From Scytonema sp045865695 (GTDB taxonomy: Bacteria; Cyanobacteriota; Cyanobacteriia; Cyanobacteriales; Nostocaceae), in contig NZ_BAACAP010000251.1 of assembly GCF_045865695.1 (NCBI RefSeq), positions 128,758-192,757 on the forward strand: 64,000 nucleotides of DNA, written 5' to 3'. Positions 25,512 through 33,722 of this stretch are shown piece after piece (positions within the stretch are counted from its first letter, which is position 1; the number at the start of each line of letters is the position of its first letter). The position numbers and the translations under genes were made by a program. Below the pieces are notes generated by a model, which made no database searches, had not been told where the DNA came from, and saw only the letters and a program-made list of their open reading frames with translations.

Positions 25512-26861
25512 ATGCTAAATCCAAAATACCTCTTAAAGATAATTATCTCCACAATAACTATTAGTCTTGTCGCTATAAACTCAACTTCAATTAATCATGC
25601 GATCGCTTCGGAAAAATCACAAAATCAGTTAGAGATGACAGCAGAGAACAAAGATAATTCTCCAGCCCAACAACCTAATAAATCATCACTTGTAAAAGTA
25701 GCTCAACAACAAAACGCCACACTTGTACAGTATTCAATCATAGCGCATGAATCCATAGTTGATGGTAAACCCCAAACTCAAGAATCAGAACTATATATTT
25801 GGGTGATTAAGCCGAATGCTGAAGTAGAATTTCGCAAAGTTGACTTAAAAGCTTGGGAAAAAATAGAAAAAATTTCATTTCTCAACTTGTTAAGAAGAAA
25901 TAGACGCGCATTTAGTGCTAGAAGTACAGATATAAAAGGAGCTAAAGTCGAACCCGAACCAAAGGAAAATAACTTATCACCTGATTTACAAAAATTGCAT
26001 CAAATATTAATTAAACCCATTGCTGATTTCATACCACAAAAACCCGAGGAAAAAGTTATTTTTATTCCTCAAGGTGAATTTTTAACTGTTCCATTTACTG
26101 CATTAAAAGATACAAATGGTAAATATTTAATTGAGAAACATACGATTTCCACTGCACCATCAATTCAGGTATTAGATTTACTTTACCAACGAAAAATAAA
26201 ACGTAAGGGTGAACAAGCTTTCGTCCCCAAAAATATAACAGGTGATGAATTATTAATAGTAGGTAATCCTACTGCGCCAAAAACACCCCTAAAAGCAGGA
26301 GAGGAAATCTGTAAATCACCACCATTACCGGGTACGGAGAAAGAAGCAAAAGCGATCGCACAAATATTTAAAGCTCAAGCACTCATAGGTGATGCTGCCA
26401 CAGAAACCGCGATCGCACAAAAAATGCCCCAAGCCAAAATAATTCACTTAGCAGCCAATGCTTTTCCTGATAATTGTCAGAAGGAAAACTCTCCTGATGC
26501 GATTGCCCTTGCTTCTTCAGATCGAGATGACGGTTGGTTGAGAACTGAAGAAATCCAGAATATGAAGCTCAAAGCTGATTTAGTTGTCTTGACTGGTTGC
26601 GATACAGCATTGGGAAAAATCACAGGTGATGGTGTTATTGGGCTTTCCCGTGGTTTTTTAGTGGCTGGTGCAGATAGCGTCATAGGTTCACTATGGGATG
26701 TTGATGATATGGCGACGGCATTTCTGATTACTGAGTTTTATGTTAATTTAAGCAGAAATACGGATAAAGCTGATGGGTTACGTCAAGCGATGCTGGAAAC
26801 GATGAAAAAGTATCCAAATCCTCGCGATTGGGCTGCTTTTACGCTGATTGGTTTGTTGTAG
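25512..26861 (+). CDS. Exported CHAT-domain protein with substituted catalytic His
   Basis: Product of 449 aa. An N-terminal hydrophobic segment (LLKIIISTITISLVAINSTS) suggests export or anchoring. There is no TPR array, unlike most CHAT proteins. The CHAT domain covers residues ~75-449, including YSIIAHESIVDGKPQTQESE and FIPQGEFLTVPFTALKDTNG. The His motif, normally HLATHG, here reads HLAANAF, so the expected catalytic His is Asn. The Cys motif is kept (LVVLTGCDTALGKITGDGVI). It is otherwise undamaged, which points to a pseudoprotease or a regulatory role. The following TPR gene starts 17 bp after the stop. Confidence 0.85.
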   Translation: MLNPKYLLKIIISTITISLVAINSTSINHAIASEKSQNQLEMTAENKDNSPAQQPNKSSLVKVAQQQNATLVQYSIIAHESIVDGKPQTQESELYIWVIKPNAEVEFRKVDLKAWEKIEKISFLNLLRRNRRAFSARSTDIKGAKVEPEPKENNLSPDLQKLHQILIKPIADFIPQKPEEKVIFIPQGEFLTVPFTALKDTNGKYLIEKHTISTAPSIQVLDLLYQRKIKRKGEQAFVPKNITGDELLIVGNPTAPKTPLKAGEEICKSPPLPGTEKEAKAIAQIFKAQALIGDAATETAIAQKMPQAKIIHLAANAFPDNCQKENSPDAIALASSDRDDGWLRTEEIQNMKLKADLVVLTGCDTALGKITGDGVIGLSRGFLVAGADSVIGSLWDVDDMATAFLITEFYVNLSRNTDKADGLRQAMLETMKKYPNPRDWAAFTLIGLL

Positions 26862-26878
26862 TGGTGAGGGGTATGACG

Positions 26879-28603
26879 ATGCGTTCCTGCAAAATTGGGT
26901 TAAGTGTGTTTATTTGTTTGTTGGCTGTTTTTTCGACTTCATTAAGTTCTAGCTTGCCGATGGTATTTACAGCGTCGCAGGTGTTAGCGCAGACTAATAC
27001 TAACCGCAAAGCAGAAGCAGAGAAAGTGATGCAGCAAGGTCGTGAGCAACTCCAAACCAGTCAATTCACCGCTGCATTACAATCTTGGCAACAAGCACTT
27101 TTAATCTACCGCGAAATAAAAGACCGTCAAGGCGAGGGGAAAACACTGGGAAATTTAGGTCTGGCTTACCATTTTCTGGGAGATTACCGCAAAGCCATTG
27201 AATACTATCAGCAAAGTTTGCCAATCTTGCGAGAAATTAAAGACAGTAAAACCGAGGGTATTGTACTCTCGAATTTCGGTAATACCTATGATAACTTGGG
27301 AGATTACCGCAAAGCCATTGAATACCATCAGCAAAGCTTGAAAATCGCCCAAGAAATCAAAGACCGTCAAGGCGAGGGGGCTGTATTTGGAAATCTCGGT
27401 ATTGCTTACTATAGTTCGGGAGATTACCGCAAAGCCATTGAGTACCATCAGCAACACTTGAAAATCGTCCAAGAAATCAAAGACCGTCAAGGCGAGGGGG
27501 CTGCATTTGGAAATCTCGGTATTGCTCACCACGATCTGGGAGACTACCCTAAAGCCATTGACTACCAACAGCAAAGATTGAAAATCGCGCAGGAAATTAA
27601 AGACCGTTTAGGAGAGAGACAATCACTGGGAAATCTTGGTCTTGTCTACTATAGTTTGGGAGATAATCTCAAAGCTATTGACTACCAACAGCAAAGTCTG
27701 AAAATCGCCCAAGAAATCAAAGACCGTCAAGGCGAAGGCGCGACACTCGGAAATATCGGTATTGCCTACTATAGTCTAAGAGACTACCCTAAAGCCATTG
27801 AGTACCAACAGCAAAGTCTAAAAATCGCTCAAGAAATTAAAGACCGCCGAGGGGAGGGTCAATCACTGGTAAACCTTGGTCATGCCAACTATCGTTTGGG
27901 AGATAATTTCAAAGCCATTGATTCCTATCAGCAAAGTCTGAAAATTGCCCAAGAAATTAAAGACCGTCAAGGGCAGGGTAATGCGTTGGGTGGTCTCGGT
28001 AATACCTACTATAATCTGAGAGACTACCCCAAAGCCATTAAGTACCAACAGCAAAGGTTGAAAATATCTCAAGAAATAAAAGACCGTCGAGGGGAGGGTG
28101 CTGCACTTAACAATTTAGGACTTGCTTACTACAAACAAGGAAATCTCAAGTTAGCAGAAAGTATCCTATTTGAGGGGATAAAAGTTTTAGAATCTCTGCG
28201 ATATCGAGAATTAAAGGATAGTGATAAAATCTCTTTTTTTGACACTCAAAGTAGTATTTATCGCCTTGTAACGAGAGAAACTAGCATATCCTCCCTCACT
28301 CCCAGAAATACAAATAAGCAAACAATCCAAAATCTAAAATCTAAAATCCAAAATCACCATGTCCCACATCAAACGCCGTCAATTTCTCCAATTCGCTGGT
28401 TCTGCTTTAGCCACAATGGGTATCAGCCAGTTAGATATTATGCTTCAAGGAGAACGTTACGCAAAAGCTTTAGCACAAGACACACCCCGCAAACTGGCGT
28501 TACTTCTGTACGTTCGCTCATTTTTGAAGGGCAAGAGGAATTAATGCCTGACTGTGTAAGGTTTCAACGTGATTGTGGATCTGATAGTGGTGATACCGTG
28601 TAA
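26879..28603 (+). CDS. Exported protein of near-identical 40-residue TPR units, C-terminus replaced
   Basis: Start ATG 26879 was chosen because GAGGGG lies 7 bases upstream; an ATG at 26873 is also in frame. A signal peptide (IGLSVFICLLAVFSTSLSSS) is followed by nine TPR units of exactly 40 residues (DNA period 120 bp, ~27060-28140), each near DYRKAIEYHQQSLKIAQEIK with DRQGEGA.LGNLGIAYYSLG. The natural continuation into a CHAT domain is lost. After DTQSSIYRLV (~28270) the frame runs through intergenic DNA, over the caspase start in another frame, and into the IS1634-like element, ending at TAA 28603. It is therefore truncated with a spurious tail of ~110 residues. Confidence 0.75.
   Translation: MRSCKIGLSVFICLLAVFSTSLSSSLPMVFTASQVLAQTNTNRKAEAEKVMQQGREQLQTSQFTAALQSWQQALLIYREIKDRQGEGKTLGNLGLAYHFLGDYRKAIEYYQQSLPILREIKDSKTEGIVLSNFGNTYDNLGDYRKAIEYHQQSLKIAQEIKDRQGEGAVFGNLGIAYYSSGDYRKAIEYHQQHLKIVQEIKDRQGEGAAFGNLGIAHHDLGDYPKAIDYQQQRLKIAQEIKDRLGERQSLGNLGLVYYSLGDNLKAIDYQQQSLKIAQEIKDRQGEGATLGNIGIAYYSLRDYPKAIEYQQQSLKIAQEIKDRRGEGQSLVNLGHANYRLGDNFKAIDSYQQSLKIAQEIKDRQGQGNALGGLGNTYYNLRDYPKAIKYQQQRLKISQEIKDRRGEGAALNNLGLAYYKQGNLKLAESILFEGIKVLESLRYRELKDSDKISFFDTQSSIYRLVTRETSISSLTPRNTNKQTIQNLKSKIQNHHVPHQTPSISPIRWFCFSHNGYQPVRYYASRRTLRKSFSTRHTPQTGVTSVRSLIFEGQEELMPDCVRFQRDCGSDSGDTV
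28359..28505 (+). pseudogene. N-terminus of a Tat-exported caspase-family protein, cut by an IS
   Basis: ATG 28359 starts MSHIKRRQFLQFAGSALATM, a twin-arginine signal (RRQFLQ), then MLQGERYAKALAQDTPRKLA. This is the standard opening of cyanobacterial C14 caspase-family (metacaspase/orthocaspase-like) proteins, which go on with LLVGINxYP. The match ends at LALL, where the left end of the IS1634-like element begins (28506). The catalytic domain is not found on the other side, so that flank was deleted too. Confidence 0.65.
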
Positions 28604-28783
28604 TACTTGGGGAAGGGTTTGACAGCCTACCGGTGTATTACACGGTAGGGGGGGTCGAGCCTTCCCGTGTAATACATGGGAGGAATTAGAGGCGAGCGTG
28701 CATAAATATGCCCTTGGTGTAATTCTTCATATTACGTCCGAAAGATACCGATTAAGGGTTAAAATTACGGTGTAATACACGGG
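28595..28783. repeat. Left iteron group (4 copies of CCGTGTAATACACGG)
   Basis: Copies at 28595-28611, 28631-28645, 28664-28680 and 28767-28783. The 15-bp consensus is a palindrome around an A/T centre. The second copy reads as the reverse complement of the others. The last copy ends 15 bases before the start of the ribbon-helix-helix gene, the place for an operator. A weaker copy may lie near 28714. Confidence 0.75.
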
Positions 28784-28797
28784 AGAAGAGTAGAGTA

Positions 28798-29169
28798 ATG
28801 TTGAAGCGGGACATTCAAGGGAAGTTCGCGCTCAAGAACGATGATTATCGTCAAGTGCGCTCACTAAGATTAACTGATGATACCTGGAAAGCTCTGGGGA
28901 TCGCAGCTGAATGTTTTGGTATGACTAGATCTGATTACTTGGAACAGGTGCTCAGGGACAATGCTAGTCCAAGTATTACATGGGAAAAAGAGCCGATAAA
29001 TCAAGCCAAAACTACTGTTGTTGAACTTGCGACTACGCCACTGTTGGTGGCAACACTTGAAACTTTACGTGACCAAGTTTTACTACAATTGAAGTTAGGT
29101 AAGCAAGCTCCAGGCTACAAAGCAGCACTTAAAGCCCTGAATCATTTTATTGCAGCACTAACTAGCTAG
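28798..29169 (+). CDS. Ribbon-helix-helix-like accessory protein of the IS1634-like element
   Basis: Product of 123 aa from ATG 28798. The N-terminal part (RQVRSLRLTDDTWKALGIAA, then ECFGMTRSDYLEQVLRD) has the strand-helix-helix pattern of CopG/Arc-type DNA-binding domains. The C-terminal ~60 residues are helical with no known motif. It lies inside the terminal repeats, 36 bp before the transposase, and just after palindromic iterons. I infer that it binds these iterons and controls transposase expression or takes part in transposition. Not recognised as a named family. Confidence 0.65.
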   Translation: MLKRDIQGKFALKNDDYRQVRSLRLTDDTWKALGIAAECFGMTRSDYLEQVLRDNASPSITWEKEPINQAKTTVVELATTPLLVATLETLRDQVLLQLKLGKQAPGYKAALKALNHFIAALTS

Positions 29170-29205
29170 TATACACAAGAATCCGAATAGATTAGAGGAA
29201 AAACA

Positions 29206-30913
29206 GTGGAAATAAGTTCCGAGCGGATAGACGATATTCCGTTAATCGTGGAATGGCTCAAACAGATGGAGATAGCCAAATGTATTGACCAAAAACTGAG
29301 GGAACCCCACGGAAACCACAAAGGATTGAGCTACGGACAATTGAGTGTATTGTTATTAACATATATAATTACCCAGTCAGACCATAGGTTGTCTGCTGTG
29401 GAACCTTGGGTGCAAACACATCGAACGATTTTAGAGTTAAGTACGGGGTGGTCGATAGGGGAAAAAGATGCCAGTGATGACCGATTAGCAAGGGTAGTCG
29501 AAGAGTTAGGGTTGCAGTCACAGGCCAGGTTGGAAATAGAAGTAAAGCTAGGACGGCATCTAATTCGTGCCTACGAATTGCCGACTGTTGTGGCACGAGC
29601 TGATACAACTAGTTTTAGTGTGAATCATCAACAGGGAGAATCGCCAGAAGAAAGTCTACTGCATCATGGGTACTCCAAAGATTTTCGCCCAGACTTGCTG
29701 CAATACCGTCAATTACTGGCAACCCTTGACCCAATGGGAATGCCTTTGGTCAGTGCCACCCTAGAAGGGAATGGAGCTGATGATCCATTATATTTTCCTA
29801 CCTGGCAACAAATGGTAAAGGTGATTGGACACAAAAATTTTGTCTTCATCGCTGATTGTAAAGCAGGCTCGATTGCAACCCGCGCCACCATTGCAGCAAA
29901 CCGAGGGATTTACTGCGTTCCTGTACCCACTCGTTTTGCAACACCCCCAATATCTGAAGCAATGGGTACTCTCCCCACCAGCAGAAACTGTGGAGATTCG
30001 TTTACCGCGACTTGATGAAGAAGAACCTGCTGTGGGAAAAGGCTTTGAAGTAGAGTTAGGCAAGTTTTGGTTCAACGAAGAAACTAACAAGTGGGTACGT
30101 TGGCATGAACGTTACTTAGTAGTTTATTCCCAAAGCCTTGCGGCCTCTGAGATTCATGGTCAACAGCAACGCATTAATACTGCAAGAACTGCTCTCGATA
30201 AATTAGCATTGAAACCAGGTGACGACCGGGAGCAACTCAGCCATAAAGTAGAAAACATTCTTAAGCGCTATCGTGTCAACGATTTTTTCTCAACCACTAT
30301 TATAGAAGAAACACTTGTGAAAACTCGCCATGTCGGGCGAGGACGACCATCAAAAAACTCTCCGACTGAAGAGGTGACGAGTATTTGTCTTCAACTTCAT
30401 ATCCAGCAGATTGATGATGCGATTAAGCTTTCAGAAACCTTGGCTGGATGGCGATTGTATGTCACCAATGCTCCGACCACTCAACTGACCCTACCACAAG
30501 CCGTAATGTATTACCGAGATGAATGGCTTTTGGAGCGTGGGTTTCACCGTTTTAAAAGAGGTTCTTTGCCCGCCTTGCCTATTTACTTCCAAAACGAAGA
30601 CCGAATCACTGGTTTGATGTTCGTGTTGAACATTGCTTTGCGCGTATTTACCCTAATGGAGTTTGTGGTAAGGTTAGCTCTTCAGCAAACCCAACAATCT
30701 TTGGCTGGTCTTTATGATGGCAATCCAAAGCGAAAAACAGAACGCCCATCTGCTGAGAGAATGCTTCAGGCTTTTTGTAATTTAACTCTTTATTTCCTTC
30801 CTGATTCTACCATCTTCATCACACCGATTAACGCCCTTCAAAAACAAATTCTCTCCTTGATGAAAATACCTGAGTCCCTTTATCAGCATGAAGTAGTGCA
30901 AAACTATACATAA
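29206..30913 (+). pseudogene. IS1634-family DDE transposase, frameshifted
   Basis: GTG 29206 starts MEISSERIDDIPLIVEWLKQ, then YGQLSVLLLTYIITQSDHRL and VVARADTTSFSVNHQQGESP (first Asp of the DDE triad), then FVFIADCKAGSIATRATIAA (second Asp region). At CCC 29929-29931 an extra C shifts the frame. Reading on one base later gives PLVLQHPQYLKQWVLSPPAE and the C-terminal catalytic region with YRDEWLLERGFHRFKRG. Together the two parts make about 570 aa, the normal family length. A programmed shift is not typical of IS1634, so I treat it as a disabling mutation. Confidence 0.8.
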
Positions 30914-30991
30914 TTACGTCTTACCCCTATAAAATCAGCACTCCTAGACTTTAAGACACAGAACTGAATGTCCCATTTCAACATCAGATAC

Positions 30992-31180
30992 CACCGTGTA
31001 TTACACCGTGAGGTTGATTGAAAATAGCGCTCCTCTTCCATGTATTACACCGAACACCCGCATCGTTACAGTTTTTTGTGCATCCTTTGGGATTCCATAC
31101 ATTACACGGTAACACTTGATTCCCTCGTACCGTGTAATACACCATTAAGCTCCTAAAGCTTTTACCAAGTATTACACGGT
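30992..31180. repeat. Right iteron group (5 copies)
   Basis: Copies of the GTGTAATACAC/GTGTATTACAC palindrome lie near 30992-31010, 31037-31053, 31095-31110, 31129-31143 and 31164-31180. They match the consensus of the left group. Together the two groups flank both genes and lie just inside the 77-bp ends. Confidence 0.7.
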
Positions 31181-31272
31181 ATTACCTTTTAAAGATCCAC
31201 AATCGCGTTTTTTCCTTCAACAGTAAGGCATTAATTCCTCTCTCCCTTCAATCAGGAGCGAACGTACAGTAA

Positions 31273-31794
31273 CTAAGGCTCAAGCATTGCTGAAGTGCCT
31301 GCCTGTAATTTCTGTAGAAGCTCTATCAAAGTTCTCTTTTCGTCATTATTCAGATTTGCCATCAGCCCAGTTGTGCGACAAAAATGATCTGGTAACATTT
31401 GAGCCATGAGCGTATGCCCTTTTTCTGTAAGGTGAACGCTTAACGTCCTGCGGTCATTGGGACAGGGTTGTCGTTCTACTAATCCGTCCCGTTCTAGTCC
31501 ATCTAACAGTCCCGTAATAGTAGCACGGGTAACTCCGGAACGTTCTGCACATTTAGAGGGCGTTAGTCCTTTTTCGTTTGTCTGTAGCAGTTGCATTAAC
31601 AAAGTAAATTTGCCCATTGATAAACCATAGCGAGCAAAGTGTGTCTCTAGCGCCACTTGTACATCTACGGTTGCTCGCAAAAATGCCAAACACGCTTCGA
31701 CAGAAGCAATGTCTAGCTCAGAATAACGTTTGGCAAGATTTTGTAGGGTAGAAAGATCGACAACGCGATCGACAAAGGAACGTACAATAGCCAC
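31273..31794 (-). CDS. MarR-family transcriptional regulator
   Basis: Product of 173 aa with a GTG start at 31794. It has a winged helix-turn-helix core: GLSMGKFTLLMQLLQTNEKG, TPSKCAERSGVTRATITGLL, DGLERDGLVERQPCPNDRRT, the last being the MarR wing with its DRR. The N- and C-terminal helices form the dimer interface. MarR proteins repress efflux or detoxification genes and release DNA on binding phenolic or oxidised ligands. The stop is four bases from the right end of the IS1634-like element. No adjacent target gene is obvious. Confidence 0.9.
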   Translation of the reverse strand: MAIVRSFVDRVVDLSTLQNLAKRYSELDIASVEACLAFLRATVDVQVALETHFARYGLSMGKFTLLMQLLQTNEKGLTPSKCAERSGVTRATITGLLDGLERDGLVERQPCPNDRRTLSVHLTEKGHTLMAQMLPDHFCRTTGLMANLNNDEKRTLIELLQKLQAGTSAMLEP

Positions 31795-31937
31795 AATTTT
31801 ACATTATTCTATTAGGCAACTAACTATACAATAACTCTTTTTACCTTTTTTTGACTGAGTAGGGTAGGAAAAACACAACTATGTAAAGGTGTGTAAACAT
31901 AGCTACAACCCTTACAAATGACCAATGACAAACATTA

Positions 31938-33722
31938 TCAGCCCTTATCTTGCGATTTTTTGAGATAAGCTTTTGCCCATGCATACCGTTTACTATCTTT
32001 TTTGAGTAGGTATGCTACGGCAGTTTGTCTTTTTTCTTCATCTTTTGTATTCCTAATCACTCGCTTGATTTCATCATCAATATCTTCTGTTTTAGCACCA
32101 CGTTGAATTGCTTCTTTAAACCAATAATCTCCATTGGGATAGTCACCTTTGTCATAGGCAATAGCTCCCATTAATGTGTAAGGCTGATAACTGAGCGGAT
32201 GATATTTCATAGCTTTTTTCGCACAAATTTCCGTATCAATTAATTGACCAATATCTCTGAATGCGGCTCCTCTAGTGACTAAAATTGCTGATTTAAGAGT
32301 ATTGTCTTTTATTTGGTTTAAGTCTAAGTTAGTTAATTGTAAAGCTTGCTCGGATTTGTTTGCCTTACGCCAATAACTACTAGCAGTTGGAATATGCCAT
32401 TTGTTTCCTGTACGCTGAAATTCTTGGACATAAAACTCTGCTTCAAGGCTGTAATATTTTAAAGCAACCTTGCCGTCACGAGATAATAAATCTTGTTCTA
32501 CAAGTTTAAAAAATAGTATAGGATCTAATCTTTCGTTTTTCTCCAGTTTTAGTAGAATTTGATAAAATGGTTCTAGTGTTAATTTATTTGTGGAATCTAT
32601 TAAACCATACTTTTTCTTAAGCATGATAAAGTACTGTTTTTGAAAAAGCGTTATAATATCTTCATAGCCATTATTTTTCAGCCATTGAATTTCTGATTCA
32701 TTGAGAGTCTTTCCTAATTCTATTTTAGACTTCAAACTGTTAGAGTATTTTTGATTCGCGATCGCGATGGTTTCAGTAAGTTTGCGATTTTTCATGAAGT
32801 TAAGATCTTGTTCGCTTAACTTACTATCTAACTCAAGTCTTTTGAGAACTTTGTACAGATGGCTCTTAGGAGAGCAATCCTCATATCGCGTGGCGTTATA
32901 CTTAACTTTTAAAGCAGCAAATTCTCGTGTTTTTTCTAATTCTTGAGCAATAGTAATTGTTTCGCTAAGCCCTTGCTGTTGCAGCCAGTTGATTTCTGAC
33001 TCACTTAAATTATTTTGTGCCTCGATTTTTTGTAGAATTGGATATAATGGAGTTGATAATGACAAAGCAGAATATTGTTTCGCTTGATATTTCTCTATTA
33101 ATTGAGCAAATATATTCTTTTTTTCTGACTCTTGTTGTTCAAAACACTTTGCTGTTTCCAAGAGTTTGTTATCTATAAGAAACTTATATTCAAAATCATT
33201 TAAACGTTCTGCTATCTCTAGCTTTTTCAGGATTTGATACAGGGGACTATCTGGATAAGAGTCTTGATATTGAGTCGCTTTGTACTTGAATTTAAGTTGA
33301 ATAAATTGCTGAATATCTTGAGCGATCGCCTTTGTCTGAGATAAACCGTTTGAACTTAGCCAATCAACTTCTTCAGAACTGAGGAATTGTCCTGATTCAA
33401 TTTTCCAAAGTATGAAATACAGAGGATTATATTGCCAGGAAACACTATGGGGTGTAGCTTTGTACTTAGACTTTAATTGTGAGAACTCTACACCTAATTG
33501 GACAAAATCCTTTAATTTATCTTCTTGTTCTTGACATATAAATTCTAGTTTCTGCTCTCTCAACCATTTCATCTCTAGTGTATTGAGTTTAATGCCTAAG
33601 TCAACTTTTCTAAGTACAAGATATAGAAGACTGGTAGGTAATAAATCTTGATATTGAGTTGCTTGGTATTTAGATTTGAGAGTCGTAAAATGTTTGATTC
33701 GGTTTCGGTCATCTTTATGCAT
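31938..33722 (-). CDS. Large repeat protein of unknown function
   Basis: Product of 594 aa, family not recognised. About six units of ~65 residues fill residues 10-410, each with the pattern F..LK.KYKATQYQD.....S, PLY.IL.KLE.......E, and a WL...GL.ETI.IAQ end. Good examples begin LKFKYKATQYQDSYPDSPLY and ALKVKYNATRYEDCSPKSHL. The last ~180 residues look TPR-like (YQPYTLMGAIAYDKGDYPNG) with a basic tail. No signal peptide or membrane segment. Units diverge in sequence, so this is an old repeat. It is on the same strand as, and 1.06 kb downstream of, the large helicase, and may belong to the same system. ATG at 33722. Confidence 0.75.
   Translation of the reverse strand: MHKDDRNRIKHFTTLKSKYQATQYQDLLPTSLLYLVLRKVDLGIKLNTLEMKWLREQKLEFICQEQEDKLKDFVQLGVEFSQLKSKYKATPHSVSWQYNPLYFILWKIESGQFLSSEEVDWLSSNGLSQTKAIAQDIQQFIQLKFKYKATQYQDSYPDSPLYQILKKLEIAERLNDFEYKFLIDNKLLETAKCFEQQESEKKNIFAQLIEKYQAKQYSALSLSTPLYPILQKIEAQNNLSESEINWLQQQGLSETITIAQELEKTREFAALKVKYNATRYEDCSPKSHLYKVLKRLELDSKLSEQDLNFMKNRKLTETIAIANQKYSNSLKSKIELGKTLNESEIQWLKNNGYEDIITLFQKQYFIMLKKKYGLIDSTNKLTLEPFYQILLKLEKNERLDPILFFKLVEQDLLSRDGKVALKYYSLEAEFYVQEFQRTGNKWHIPTASSYWRKANKSEQALQLTNLDLNQIKDNTLKSAILVTRGAAFRDIGQLIDTEICAKKAMKYHPLSYQPYTLMGAIAYDKGDYPNGDYWFKEAIQRGAKTEDIDDEIKRVIRNTKDEEKRQTAVAYLLKKDSKRYAWAKAYLKKSQDKG

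Larger units (their letters stand above)
28506..31269 (+). mobile_element. IS1634-like element with 77-bp inverted repeats, accessory gene and palindromic iterons
   Basis: Left end 28506-28582 and right end 31193-31269 are imperfect 77-bp inverted repeats, both starting CTGTACGTTCGCTC and ending in GATTGTGGATCT at the inner border. The element of 2764 bp carries a ribbon-helix-helix-like gene, a frameshifted DDE transposase, and nine copies of a palindromic 15-mer lying between the ends and the genes. This is larger and more complex than a typical IS1634. It split a caspase-family gene. No clear target duplication is visible, so one flank was rearranged after insertion. Confidence 0.8.

Noticed and set aside
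27155..27574. Antisense open frame of 139 codons under the TPR repeats
   Set aside because: A by-product of the 120-bp coding repeat; the sense strand has the TPR pattern.
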